From: Streptomyces capitiformicae
Lineage (GTDB): Bacteria > Actinomycetota > Actinomycetes > Streptomycetales > Streptomycetaceae
Direction: 5' to 3'
Length of the DNA stretch: 64,000 nucleotides
NCBI RefSeq assembly: GCF_002214185.1
Contig: NZ_CP022161.1
Coordinates: 7,881,486 to 7,945,485 of the forward strand
Shown one piece after another: positions 19,317-27,590 of this stretch (position 1 is the stretch's first letter; every line of letters starts with the position of its first letter). Below the pieces are notes generated by a model. That model was not told the origin of the DNA and made no database searches. It saw nothing but the letters and a program-made list of their open reading frames with translations. The translations under genes were made by a program, and so were the position numbers.

Positions 19317-20852
19317 TCAGCCCCGCACCTGCCCCAGCCACTGCAACGTCCGCCGCACCTCGCCCGCCAGCGGATGGCCGGGGCCCCGCAGGCGCTCCAC
19401 GTCGAGGAGGAGGCGGCCCAGGGTCTCGTGGGCGGCGCCTCGGTCGCCGAGGGCGAGGAGGAGGTGGCCTATGCGGCGGCGGACGTCCAGCGACAGTTCG
19501 GGGTCGCCGCCGACGTACTGGTTCTCGAAGTACGGCAGGAGGGAGCGGTACTCGGCGAGGGCTGCCGCCGGTTCGCCGAGCTGTTCGAGGCACTGGGCGG
19601 ACTCGTAGCGGAAGCGCAGGGACTGCGGATCGGCCTGGCCGGCCTCGGCGGCGCGCTCGTCGGCGAGGCGACGCAGCTCGGGCAGGGCTCGGCGGTACTG
19701 GCCGTCGTCCATGAGGGTGGCCGCGTACTGCTTGCGCAGGGTGCGGACGACGGGTGAGTGCTCGCCGTGCTGGGCGGCAGCGGCCGGGAGGATCGCGCCG
19801 AGGATGTCGACGGCCTGCGTGATGCGGCCCTCGCCGAGGAGTCGCTTGACCTCGTCGACGGCACCCGCGACGTCCGGCTTCTCGACCGCGGGCGTCTGCA
19901 CGGAGGCGGCGGAGGGCTGGGGCGCGGGGATGCGGGCGCGGTCCGGCCAGGGGGCGTGCGGGCGCAGGAAGGGGCGAGTGGGGTCGAGCGGCGAGCCGGT
20001 GGGCATGCCCCGCGCGGGGAGCAGCGGGAGGAGTTGTTCGTACGTCTCCTGCGCGGAGGACGGGCGGTGCTGCGGGTCCTTGGAGAGCAGCCGCAGGACC
20101 AGGGCCTCCAGTGCCTCGGGCACCTCGGGGCGGATACGGCGGACGGGGACCGGCGGCTCGTAGAGGTGGCGGTGCAGGACGCCGAGGGCCGTGGACCCGG
20201 TGAACGGGACGTTCCCGCTGAGCAGTTCGTGCATCAGCACGCCGAGGGCGTACAGATCGGTGTACGGGCCGACCGCGCCGCCCATGGCCTGTTCGGGGGC
20301 CATGTAGGCGGGGCTGCCGATGGGTGAGCCGGTGTGGGTGAGGCGGGTGGTGTCGGTGTCCATCACGGAGGCGACGCCCAGGTCGAGGACGGTGACCGTG
20401 CCGTCCTGCTTGACCATGACGTTCCGCGGCTTGAGGTCGCGATGGATGATCGGCACCGCGTGCACGGCGGACAGCACGGCGCACAGCTGGGCGGCGACCG
20501 AGACGGTCCACTGCCAGGGGTACGGGTCGTGTTCGGCGAGGTGGTCGGCGAGGTCGGCCCCGTCGACGTACTGCATGACGAGGAACAGCTCCTCGCCCTC
20601 GCTGCCCGCGTCGTGCACCGTGACCAGGCCGGGGTGGTCGACCTGGGCGGTGACGCGGCACTCGCGCACGAAGCGGCGGCGCAGTTCGTCGGCCTCCTGA
20701 CCCGCGACCTTGTCCGGGCGCAGCAGCTTCACCGCCACGCGCCGGTCGAGACGCTGGTCGTACGCCGTCCACACCTGGCCCATGCCGCCCTGCCCGATGA
20801 GCGTGGACAGTTCGTAGCGGCCGGTGATCAGGCGGCCGGTCCCCTGGGTCAC
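19317..20852 (-). CDS. Ser/Thr protein kinase with TPR-like C-terminal region
   Basis: A 511-residue cytoplasmic Hanks-type kinase. The Gly loop GQGGMGQV is at 20-27, catalytic Lys at about 42, HRDLKPRN at 137-144, DLG (in place of DFG) at 157-159, and GSPAYMAPEQ near 177-186. The kinase domain ends at about 275. There is no membrane helix and no PASTA domain. After a Pro-rich linker the C-terminal half (about 330-511) is helical, with repeated Ala/Leu/Arg patterns typical of tetratricopeptide repeats. The GTG start at 20852 overlaps the stop of the upstream membrane-protein gene (GTGA), with GGAGA 5 bases before it, so the two are coupled and the membrane protein may be a partner or substrate. 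Confidence 0.92.
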   Translation of the reverse strand: MTQGTGRLITGRYELSTLIGQGGMGQVWTAYDQRLDRRVAVKLLRPDKVAGQEADELRRRFVRECRVTAQVDHPGLVTVHDAGSEGEELFLVMQYVDGADLADHLAEHDPYPWQWTVSVAAQLCAVLSAVHAVPIIHRDLKPRNVMVKQDGTVTVLDLGVASVMDTDTTRLTHTGSPIGSPAYMAPEQAMGGAVGPYTDLYALGVLMHELLSGNVPFTGSTALGVLHRHLYEPPVPVRRIRPEVPEALEALVLRLLSKDPQHRPSSAQETYEQLLPLLPARGMPTGSPLDPTRPFLRPHAPWPDRARIPAPQPSAASVQTPAVEKPDVAGAVDEVKRLLGEGRITQAVDILGAILPAAAAQHGEHSPVVRTLRKQYAATLMDDGQYRRALPELRRLADERAAEAGQADPQSLRFRYESAQCLEQLGEPAAALAEYRSLLPYFENQYVGGDPELSLDVRRRIGHLLLALGDRGAAHETLGRLLLDVERLRGPGHPLAGEVRRTLQWLGQVRG

Positions 20853-21430
20853 CTGTCTCCTTCGTGCTTGCGGAGATAGTCGCTGAGCTCGTCGAGTTCG
20901 GCGCGCACCTGGTCTATGCGGGCGGGTCCGGGGCGCTGTGGCTCCGGCTGCGGTTGAGGCTGCTGCTGGACGGGAGGCTGTGGGACCGGTGAGGCGGGCG
21001 CGTAGGGCTGCGGGGCGGGGGCCGGCGGGTAGCCGTACGCCGTTGTGGGGATCGTCGGGTGCTGGGGCGATATGTAACCCGCGAACCGGGGCTGTTGGTA
21101 GTGGCGGATGTCCGCGTACAGGTAGTGGCCGGCGGAGGCACAGGCGTTCAGCAACAGGATGATCATGCCCGCGTTGCCGGCCGGGGTGCTCAGGTCGTCC
21201 GTCTTGTCGGTGCTGATCAGGCCCACGCTGACGACCAGCATCACGAACGACCCGATGAGGGCCATCCAGTCGCGCGCCTTGCGGGTCACGATGGCGGCCA
21301 CGAGAGGCCCGATCCAGGCGAGGAAGCCGATGCTCAGCAAGGCCACCGCCACGATGAACACGCGCAGCACGACCAGCGCCCCGGTCGAGGGTTGCCTCGG
21401 CGTTGGTGGCGTGTAGCCGTGGCCATGCAT
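20849..21430 (-). CDS. Small membrane protein coupled to Ser/Thr kinase
   Basis: I do not recognise the family. The 193-residue form starts at the ATG ending at 21430, with AGGAG 5 bases upstream. Three or four hydrophobic segments occupy about residues 20-115 (VVLRVFIVAVALLSIGFLAW, WMALIGSFVMLVVSVGLI, AGMIILLLNACASAGHYLY). The C-terminal third is Pro/Gln-rich and ends in a short charged helix (ELDELSDYLRKHEGD). Its stop overlaps the kinase GTG, so it is probably made with the kinase and could anchor it or be phosphorylated. That is inference from gene order. Confidence 0.82.
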   Translation of the reverse strand: MHGHGYTPPTPRQPSTGALVVLRVFIVAVALLSIGFLAWIGPLVAAIVTRKARDWMALIGSFVMLVVSVGLISTDKTDDLSTPAGNAGMIILLLNACASAGHYLYADIRHYQQPRFAGYISPQHPTIPTTAYGYPPAPAPQPYAPASPVPQPPVQQQPQPQPEPQRPGPARIDQVRAELDELSDYLRKHEGDR

Positions 21431-21575
21431 GGCTGCTCCTGAGTGCCTGGTGAAGACAGTCGTATGAGTGACGTTCAGAGGGTATAGGCCGAGGCCGACG
21501 TGCGGTCCAGGGTTGTGGACAACCGTTGCGTCGCTGGTCACGTCGCCCACGGCGGAACGGTTCCGTCCGGCTGGT

Positions 21576-23603
21576 TCAGCCCGGGGCGACCGTGCCGTCC
21601 GTCAGTCCGTCGTACATGCCGCGCACGAGTTGTTCGCCGAGGCGGCCCGCCTGGCGGAGGGCGGCCTCGAACTCGGCGAGGGCGCGGAACCGTTCGCCGT
21701 AGCGGCGCTGCTGGTCCAGGGGGAGCCGGGGCAGTTGGAGACGGCGTACGTCGAGGCGGGTGGCGGTGGAGGCGTAGCTGCTGGCCTGGCGGCTGTTGGC
21801 GGTGCCGCGCAGGAAACCGGCGACGAACCACGCGTCGAGCGCGGCCGGATCGGGGCGCAGGAGCGCGAGGTTGCGGCCAAGGGCGGCGCCCGCGGTCTCG
21901 TCGTCGATCACCCGCGCGATACCGCCGCCACCGAGCACGGGCACGACGACATCACCCGGCTCCACGAGTACGGCCGCCTCACCGGTCTCGGGCAAGGTCC
22001 CCGAAGGCTCTGTTCCGGCGATGACGTCGTGGTCGGTGAGCACACGCGCGTGCGGGCCGCTTCCGCCCGTACGCAGCAACAGGGCGCCTCCGCGCGCCAG
22101 TTCACCGACCGTGGTGAGCGGCCATCGCGCGGGCTGCGCCTCGTCGGCGACGGGGGGTGCGAGGTCGGCGGTCAGCCGGAGGGTCTCACCGAGGCGTTCG
22201 CGTACGGCGGTGAGCTCCTCGGCGCCGCCGCCCGCGGCCGGGGGCGGCAGATGCCGGGCGGGAGCGAGGTCCACGTCGTCGTCGAGCAGTTCGATGACCG
22301 GCATCGAACGGCTCAGCCCCGGCCGCTCCTCGACCTCGCCCGCCCGGTCGAAGGGCCGCCAGGCGTCGAGCACCGCGCCGCGCACGGCCGCCCAGTCGAG
22401 GGCGCCCCTGCCCTCGGCCCCGAGCCGCCCGGTGTCCACCAGCAGCAACTCGGGTCGCACCGGGGCCTTGCCGGGCCGGCGCAGCACCCACAGATGCAGC
22501 GGGATGTTGTACGGGGGTGCCGCGCCGACCGGCAGGGCGATCACGGCGCGCAGGGCGCCGCGGCGCAGCAGGTCGGCGCGGATACGGCGCCCCGAGCGGC
22601 GGCTCGCGGCGGCCGGCGGCATCAGCAGCACGGCGGTGCCGCCGTCCTCCAGGCGGGCCAGCGCGTGCTGCACCCAGGCGAGTTCGGATTCCGTACGGGC
22701 CGGGAAGCCGTACTCCCAGCGCGGGTCGTAGGCGAGTTCGTCATGGCCCCAGTTGCGCTCGTTGAACGGCGGGTGGCACAGCACGGCCTCGGCCCTGACG
22801 TGCTCGTAGGCGTCCGCGCGGAGGCTGTCGCCGGGGGCTGTGCGGATGGTGCTCTTGGTGCGCAGGGCGAGACGGAGCGCGGTGAGGGCGGCCAGTTCGG
22901 GGGCACTGTCCTGGCCGAACAGCTCCTGGCCGGACGGGGCGGCGACGGCACGCAGGAGGGCGCCGGTGCCGCAGGCCGGGTCGAGTACCGAGCGCGCGGG
23001 ACCGGCGAGTTCCGCCATCAGCGCGGCGAGCTCCGCCGGGGTGAGTGTGTACTGGCGCGGGTTGGCGTCGAGGTGCCGGGCCAGCAGGAACTCGAAGGTC
23101 TGCCGTGCGCCCAGGTCGGCCGCGAGCTCGGTGGCGCCGCGCAGCAGCGGGATCGAGGGCAGGAACTCGGCGGGCGTCGGGTGGGGCACCGCGGGCTCGC
23201 GGACCAGGCCGAAGCGCGGGGTGAGGACGTGCCAGAGGGGGTCGGGCAGGAGCTTGGCCAGCTGCTCGTCGCCGGGACAGGCGCTCAACTCCAGCCAGGC
23301 CAGGGGCCGGTCGTGCAGGTACAGCAGGGCGCAGCCCGCGTGCACCAGAGCCGTGACGGGCCCGTCGGGGTGGCCGGTGACCTGCTGCCAGACCCGCTCC
23401 TTGAGGGGCACCTCGGCGAGCTTGCCCTGCTTGCGCAGCCACCCCTCGACGTCGGTGAGCGCGAAGGACGGGCTGGTCTCCGTGCCGCCGACCGGTTTGG
23501 GGAAGTCGGCGTGCCGGCGGCGCCAGTTGCTGACGGCGGCGCGGCCGACGCCCGCGAGCCGCGCGATCTCCGCGGCGGTGACCTCTGTCCCGTTGCCCTG
23601 CAC
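21576..23603 (-). CDS. HTH-N6-adenine methylase-specificity fusion (solitary, altered motif IV)
   Basis: A 675-residue protein built from three parts. An N-terminal winged/HTH segment (about 7-60, AAEIARLAGVGRAAVSNWRRR) is followed by a type I-like N6-adenine methylase core (about 160-420). The rest is a C-terminal region resembling a restriction specificity half (LTTVGELARGGALLLRTGG and a final LPRLPLDQQRRYGERFRAL). The SAM motif DPACGTG is intact at 208-214. The catalytic NPPF motif reads HPPF at 277-280, so adenine methylation may be lost. No restriction subunit lies nearby. It could be an epigenetic or DNA-binding regulator, or a decayed defence gene. GTG 23603 has GAGGGGAG upstream. Confidence 0.85.
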   Translation of the reverse strand: MQGNGTEVTAAEIARLAGVGRAAVSNWRRRHADFPKPVGGTETSPSFALTDVEGWLRKQGKLAEVPLKERVWQQVTGHPDGPVTALVHAGCALLYLHDRPLAWLELSACPGDEQLAKLLPDPLWHVLTPRFGLVREPAVPHPTPAEFLPSIPLLRGATELAADLGARQTFEFLLARHLDANPRQYTLTPAELAALMAELAGPARSVLDPACGTGALLRAVAAPSGQELFGQDSAPELAALTALRLALRTKSTIRTAPGDSLRADAYEHVRAEAVLCHPPFNERNWGHDELAYDPRWEYGFPARTESELAWVQHALARLEDGGTAVLLMPPAAASRRSGRRIRADLLRRGALRAVIALPVGAAPPYNIPLHLWVLRRPGKAPVRPELLLVDTGRLGAEGRGALDWAAVRGAVLDAWRPFDRAGEVEERPGLSRSMPVIELLDDDVDLAPARHLPPPAAGGGAEELTAVRERLGETLRLTADLAPPVADEAQPARWPLTTVGELARGGALLLRTGGSGPHARVLTDHDVIAGTEPSGTLPETGEAAVLVEPGDVVVPVLGGGGIARVIDDETAGAALGRNLALLRPDPAALDAWFVAGFLRGTANSRQASSYASTATRLDVRRLQLPRLPLDQQRRYGERFRALAEFEAALRQAGRLGEQLVRGMYDGLTDGTVAPG

Positions 23604-23693
23604 GCGCCCGACTCCCCTCGTTCCCGCTCTGTGACGCCGAGCATACCGACGTACGCAAGATCTACCCCTTCACGACGTGTACGCAACCAACCT

Positions 23694-23733
23694 TGTGAAC
23701 CGTGTTGACTCGGTTCACAGGCTCTGCTGTGAT
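23694..23733 (+). promoter_or_regulatory. Candidate promoter with overlapping inverted-repeat operator
   Basis: TGTGAACC (23694-23701) and GGTTCACA (23712-23719) form a perfect 8-bp inverted repeat with 10 bases between. A TTGACT box (23705-23710) lies within it, and 17 bases further is TGTGAT (23728-23733), a fair -10. A repressor bound here would cover the -35 of the promoter serving the secreted protein at 23815. The divergent methylase-like gene starts 90 bases to the left. Confidence 0.45.
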
Positions 23734-23814
23734 TGACCCATGAAACGACGGGCCACCCGATCCGGGAGGTCACACCTCGTCGTGCGGTCACACACCAGGG
23801 GAGGAGGCACGGCC

Positions 23815-24198
23815 ATGCGGATGAAAGCCCAGCTCGCGCTGAACGCGGCGGTCGGTCTCCTCGTCATCGGCGTGGTCTCGGCGAACGCCGGGAGCGGTGA
23901 CAGCGCCGGATACGGCACCGGCTCCGCGAACCGCTTCAAGGCCTTTGTGAACAGTCACGGCACCTCCGCCGAGAGAACCGCCGTCTCCCATGTCACCGCG
24001 GTTCACAGACCCGCCCCGTCGGCGGGCGACATCGACTCCACCGACATCCACACCGACTTCACCGGCGGCCCGCCGGGTGGCGGCACAGGCCCCGCCCGAC
24101 TGATCGCCACCGCCTTCGCCGACTGGAAGCACGACGAGCGAGGCCGCGTCACGGTCTACGACTCGGCGGGCGAAGTACTCGGCACCCGGACGTACTGA
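23815..24198 (+). CDS. Small secreted protein, unknown function
   Basis: I do not recognise this 127-residue protein. The start at 23815 is chosen because GGGGAGGAGG lies about 8 bases upstream. A longer in-frame ATG at 23740 is less likely. Residues 1-25 (MRMKAQLALNAAVGLLVIGVVSANA) look like a signal peptide or membrane anchor. The middle is Ser/Gly/Asp-rich. The tail (FADWKHDERGRVTVYDSAGEVLGTRTY) is charged and ends in Tyr. It is followed 90 bases later by a lipoprotein gene on the same strand. Confidence 0.65.
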   Translation: MRMKAQLALNAAVGLLVIGVVSANAGSGDSAGYGTGSANRFKAFVNSHGTSAERTAVSHVTAVHRPAPSAGDIDSTDIHTDFTGGPPGGGTGPARLIATAFADWKHDERGRVTVYDSAGEVLGTRTY

Positions 24199-24288
24199 CG
24201 CCCTCCGCATCCGCGTCGGCACCGCTCACTCCTCGCTTCCCACGCGCTACTCACCGCTCATTTCACCGATTCCCAGGGGGGAACTCCC

Positions 24289-25038
24289 ATGCGTCGCACC
24301 GCACTCGCCGCTGTCTGCCTCGCCGCCGCGGCCACCGTCTCCATCACCGGCTGCCTGCCCGGCGGCGAGCCCAAGGAGGACACGTCGAAGGTCCCGTTCG
24401 CCGGACTGACCGGCGGCGAGATCGCCGACAAGGCCGTGAAGGCCACCACGGGCGCGGACTCGCTCCGGATGAAGGGCGAGATCACGGACGAGACCGCCGG
24501 CGGCACGGTCCAGCTCGACATGGCGATGAACAAGAAGGGCGACTGTGCCGGCACGATGAGCATGGGCGGCGAGGGCCAGGCCGAGCTGATCAAGGTCGGC
24601 GACACGATCTACATGAAGTACGACGAGGCCTTCCTGCGCGCCCAGTCCAAGGACTCCTCCAAGGAGGAGGCCGACATGGTCGTGGAGATGCTCGCCGGCA
24701 AGTGGACCAAGACGTCCGCGACCGCCGAGGACTCCAAGGACATCGCGAGCTTCTGCGACCTCGACGAAACGCTCTCCGAGTTCGAGGACACGAACTCCGA
24801 CGCCGAGCGCGGCAAGACCACCACCCTCGACGGCACCCCCGCGATCACCCTCAACGAGCGTGACGGCAAGGACCGTTACACCCTCTACGTGGCGACCGAG
24901 GGCAAGCCGTACCTCCTGCGAGTCGTCAGCAAGTCCGCCAAGGAGCCCGGCGAGCTCACCTTCACCGACTACAACAAGCCGGTCCCGGCCGAGGCCCCCA
25001 AGGGCAAGGTGATCGACTTGGACGAGGAGTGGAGCTGA
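24289..25038 (+). CDS. LppX/LprG-like lipoprotein
   Basis: A 249-residue predicted lipoprotein. The signal sequence ends in the lipobox SITGC, with Cys at about 22. The mature domain has the actinobacterial LppX/LprAFG pattern: an early helix (GGEIADKAVKATTGADSLRMKG) followed by alternating strands (GGTVQLDMAMNKKGDCAGTMSM, GQAELIKVGDTIYMKYDE). Members bind acylated lipids or act as extracytoplasmic sensors. In Streptomyces such proteins are abundant and mostly unassigned. ATG 24289 is preceded by GGGGGGAA. It converges on the HNH nuclease gene. Confidence 0.83.
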   Translation: MRRTALAAVCLAAAATVSITGCLPGGEPKEDTSKVPFAGLTGGEIADKAVKATTGADSLRMKGEITDETAGGTVQLDMAMNKKGDCAGTMSMGGEGQAELIKVGDTIYMKYDEAFLRAQSKDSSKEEADMVVEMLAGKWTKTSATAEDSKDIASFCDLDETLSEFEDTNSDAERGKTTTLDGTPAITLNERDGKDRYTLYVATEGKPYLLRVVSKSAKEPGELTFTDYNKPVPAEAPKGKVIDLDEEWS

Positions 25039-25048
25039 CGTAGGCCGT

Positions 25049-25070
25049 AGCCGGGGCCCCTCCCCCGGCT
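25049..25070. terminator. Bidirectional hairpin between convergent lipoprotein genes
   Basis: AGCCGGGG (25049-25056) pairs perfectly with CCCCGGCT (25063-25070) around a six-base loop. It fills most of the 47-base gap between the plus-strand lipoprotein stop and the minus-strand HNH gene stop. Confidence 0.7.
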
Positions 25071-25085
25071 CGGCCCGTTCGCCGC

Positions 25086-25808
25086 TCAGTTCGCGTGGAA
25101 GCGTGCCGGTGCCTTGGTCGGGTTGCCGCCGGAGGGGAGCTTCTGGTCGGGGCAGCTGGTCAGGACTCGCTTCATGGCGGACTGTTCGGCCGAGGTGACC
25201 CAGAGGCCGTACTTCTTCTTCACGGCGACCTGGGCGGCGACATAGGTGCAGCGGTACGCCTTGTTGGGTGGGAGCCAGGTGGCCGTGTCGCCGTCCCCCT
25301 TGCCGCGGTTGGTGCTCGCGTCGACCGCGAGGAGGTTGAGCGGGTCATTGGCCAGGGCTATGCGCTTGCTGGCGTCCCACTGCTGAGCGCCCTTCTGCCA
25401 GGCGTCCGAGAGGGCCACTATGTGGTCTATGTCGACCTGGCTGCGCCCCCGTACGAAGGTCACGTCCTCGCCGGTGTACGGGTCCGGGTCGAGCACACCG
25501 GAGGCCACGGTGCAGTCCCCGTCCCGGAACTTCACGTTCTCCAGGTCGCGTTTCAGTATGTCGTCGCGGGTGCCGCACTTGTTGGAGTCCGTGTCGGCCC
25601 AGGGGCTGCCGAACTTGTCGCGGTCGTAACCGGTCCTGGGCGCCCGCCCCTTGACCGGCAACGCCTCCGCAGCGGTGAGGGCCGCGCCTCCCCCACCGGA
25701 ACTCCCCTCCGGGCCTGACGACCCTTCCGTGTCCAGTTCACAGCCGCTGATCGCGGTCAGTAGCAGAGCTGCGGCGGCCACGGCGGCCCCACCCCTCAGA
25801 CGCACCAC
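25086..25808 (-). CDS. Exported HNH-family nuclease (DUF1524-like), lipoprotein
   Basis: A 240-residue protein from tandem GTG codons at 25808, with GGGGAGGGG upstream. A hydrophobic N terminus ends in AISGC, a lipobox, so it should be tethered outside the membrane. The nuclease core shows the DUF1524/HNH pattern: DIDHIVALSDAWQKGA (metal-binding His near 135), then LANDPLNLLAVDASTNRGKGD and a final WLPPNKAYRCTYVA with Cys. Streptomyces genomes carry many such secreted nucleases, thought to degrade DNA for nutrition or in competition. No immunity gene is adjacent. Confidence 0.88.
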   Translation of the reverse strand: MVRLRGGAAVAAAALLLTAISGCELDTEGSSGPEGSSGGGGAALTAAEALPVKGRAPRTGYDRDKFGSPWADTDSNKCGTRDDILKRDLENVKFRDGDCTVASGVLDPDPYTGEDVTFVRGRSQVDIDHIVALSDAWQKGAQQWDASKRIALANDPLNLLAVDASTNRGKGDGDTATWLPPNKAYRCTYVAAQVAVKKKYGLWVTSAEQSAMKRVLTSCPDQKLPSGGNPTKAPARFHAN

Positions 25809-26193
25809 GCGACACCCCTCCCCATTGCCCGTGCCCTCGCCCGGCCTTGTCCGTCCAGCCTGTCTTCCCTGCTCACACCGTAGCGGCCGCGTGGAGGAGC
25901 GAACCGGGCACCTCGACCGGCAGTGGGTGCACACCCGGCGTGCACCGCAGTCGCTCACACCTGCACAGCTCCCGGCCCGGCTTCCCAGCCGAAGGTTCAG
26001 CGGGGCTCTTGCGAGGGACCCTGGGTGTCCACACCCGGGAGGAAGCGCATCCCCGGCGCGAGGCGCCGCAGCGACATCACGGTCCGATCGGCCAACGGGA
26101 GCGTCCGGGCGCCCGGCCGACGGATACGGCAGGCGAGGGGCGGCCGCCTCCCCCGATCGGGTGATCTGTCCCGAACGTACCGCTGCGTCCGCA
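25809..26193. other. Gene-free stretch upstream of the HNH gene
   Basis: About 385 bases without a supported gene. It must contain the HNH gene promoter, but I see no clear -35/-10 pair. The sequence runs straight into the TnpB remnant at 26194. Confidence 0.4.
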
Positions 26194-26463
26194 CAGGTGT
26201 GTGCGTTCGGTGATTGCGACAAGGCGAACCGGGTCTCACAGGCCCGCTTCGCGTGCCGGTCCTGCGGATTCGCTGATCACGCGGACCGGAACAGCTCCCG
26301 CAACATCCGCGCCCGTGCGTGGGAGTTGTGGCGACGCGGGGCCGAGTCGACGGCCCCTGCCCCACCACCGCGCCAGCGTGCCGGTGGGGCTGGACACGAA
26401 CGCAGCACCACAGCCAGTGATGCCCGTTGTGCAAGCCCTTCACTTTGGCGAAGGGGTAGTTGA
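26194..26463 (+). pseudogene. Remnant of an IS200/IS605-family TnpB (C-terminal end only)
   Basis: One frame reads CDKANRVSQARFACRSCG and then HADRNSSRNIRARAWELW, followed by RRGAESTAPAP. This matches the C-terminal zinc-ribbon and last RuvC motif of TnpB/OrfB proteins (CxxCG..DKANR.SQA.F.CRxCG, then ADxN..NI). The first Cys pair is disturbed (CAFGDC) and nothing upstream resembles the rest of the roughly 400-residue protein. No TnpA is present, so this is a scar. Its 3' end overlaps the end of the frameshifted gene on the other strand. Confidence 0.75.
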
Positions 26464-27470
26464 CACTTTGCCGATTCCCAGGGTTGTCTCCGAAGGCAGC
26501 AGGCCCGAACCGATCACAGCCACCCAGAACTCGCCCAGCAGGTCGGCGAGCCGGGCGGTGTCGGTCGGGCCGAGGAACCGCCAGGGACCGGCGGCCAGTT
26601 GGTCGGTGTGCCGCTCGACCTGTTGGCGCAGGCTTCGGCCGGCTTCCATGGCCGTACCACCCCCGTTGCCGTTCCCCTTCCCGTCCCCGTCCCCGTGCCC
26701 GTGCCCGTGCCGTCCCCATCCGCGGCGACCAGGCCCCGTGCCGCGAGGCGGGCGTGGGCCGCTGCCCATTCCTCCCGGCTCCAGCCCCGGCTCTCGAAGC
26801 GTTCCAGCGACGCCGCGCCTATCGCAGCGAAGGAGACCAGGGATTCGACGGGGTCGAGGTCCGCGACCATGAGGGCCGCGAGGTGGCCGTCGCCCCGGTG
26901 TTCGCGCAGGATGGTCGCCGCCCGCCAGAGCTGGAGGTGGGCGGGCTCGGGCCAGGGCAGTTCGGCGTTGGCCGCGGCCAGGGGGCGCCCGGCCGTGTTC
27001 ACGGACTCCGCGGCGCGGCGGGCGAGTGCGGCGGCCTCGGTGAGCTCGGGGCTGTTCGCCCGGTCGCCGAATATCGCTCGGCAGGCCCGGTCGATCGCCC
27101 GGTCCCGTGCCGCCAGCACGGCCTCCGGGCTCGCGGTCTTCCATGCCGGCTCGATGTGCTCGGCGACCATGCGGGGGCTGAAGCTGTAGAAGGCCGAGGT
27201 CACCCGCTCGCTCCCGGCCGCTCCCAACGGCGCCGCCCGGTACGGGAAGTAACTCGGCCACCGCTCCCCCACGCCGTACCCGAGCGCGGTCGCCTCCTCG
27301 AACGCCTCCGGCGCGTAGTAGAGGACGGCGTGCAGTGGCTCCAGGAGGTGCCACATGCGGCGGACCTCGGGCAGCGCTACGCGCGCGCCCTCACCCGTAG
27401 ATCCATCGACACCTTCACCGCCCGCTGTCGAACCGCCTCCGGTGACATTCTCGGACATGTTGTCGGACAT
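26440..27470 (-). pseudogene. SCO6745-family protein, frameshifted within a hexanucleotide repeat
   Basis: The N-terminal 235 or so residues (VRRMWHLLEPLHAVLYYAPE onward) match the helical SCO6745-like family common in actinobacteria. The conserved family C terminus (SLRQQVERHTDQLAAGPW and later SGLLPSETTLGI) is present but in another frame. The switch falls in a degenerate CCGTNC repeat at about 26663-26720, where one C appears missing after three CCGTGC units. The span of 1031 bases is one base short of whole codons, as expected for one deletion. It may be a true mutation, a phase-variable tract or a sequence error. It is divergent from a TetR gene that probably controls it. Confidence 0.8.
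26663..26720. repeat. Degenerate hexanucleotide tract inside the SCO6745-like gene
   Basis: The tract is made of successive six-base units of form CCGTNC, including two CCGTCC and three CCGTGC in a row. On the coding strand it encodes a Gly/Asp-Gly/His or Gly-Thr run depending on frame. It is a slippage-prone site and coincides with the frameshift. Confidence 0.7.
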
Positions 27471-27554
27471 GACTCATCCCCCTCGCCGCTCCCCTCGGCC
27501 ATCCCGACCGAACCCAAACTTTCCACTGACTAGATTGCACCGAGCGCTCTCAAC

Positions 27555-27590
27555 TTGTCAATGGCTAGATCCGGCGTACGCTGTTACCCA
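27555..27590 (+). promoter_or_regulatory. Promoter of TetR gene, overlapping a divergent promoter
   Basis: TTGTCA (27555-27560), a 16-base spacer and TACGCT (27577-27582) form a good vegetative promoter. Its expected start point falls at the TetR ATG (27590), so the mRNA is probably leaderless. On the opposite strand TTGACA covers almost the same bases (complement of 27556-27561) and would serve the SCO6745-like gene. One bound repressor could therefore shut both. Confidence 0.55.
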
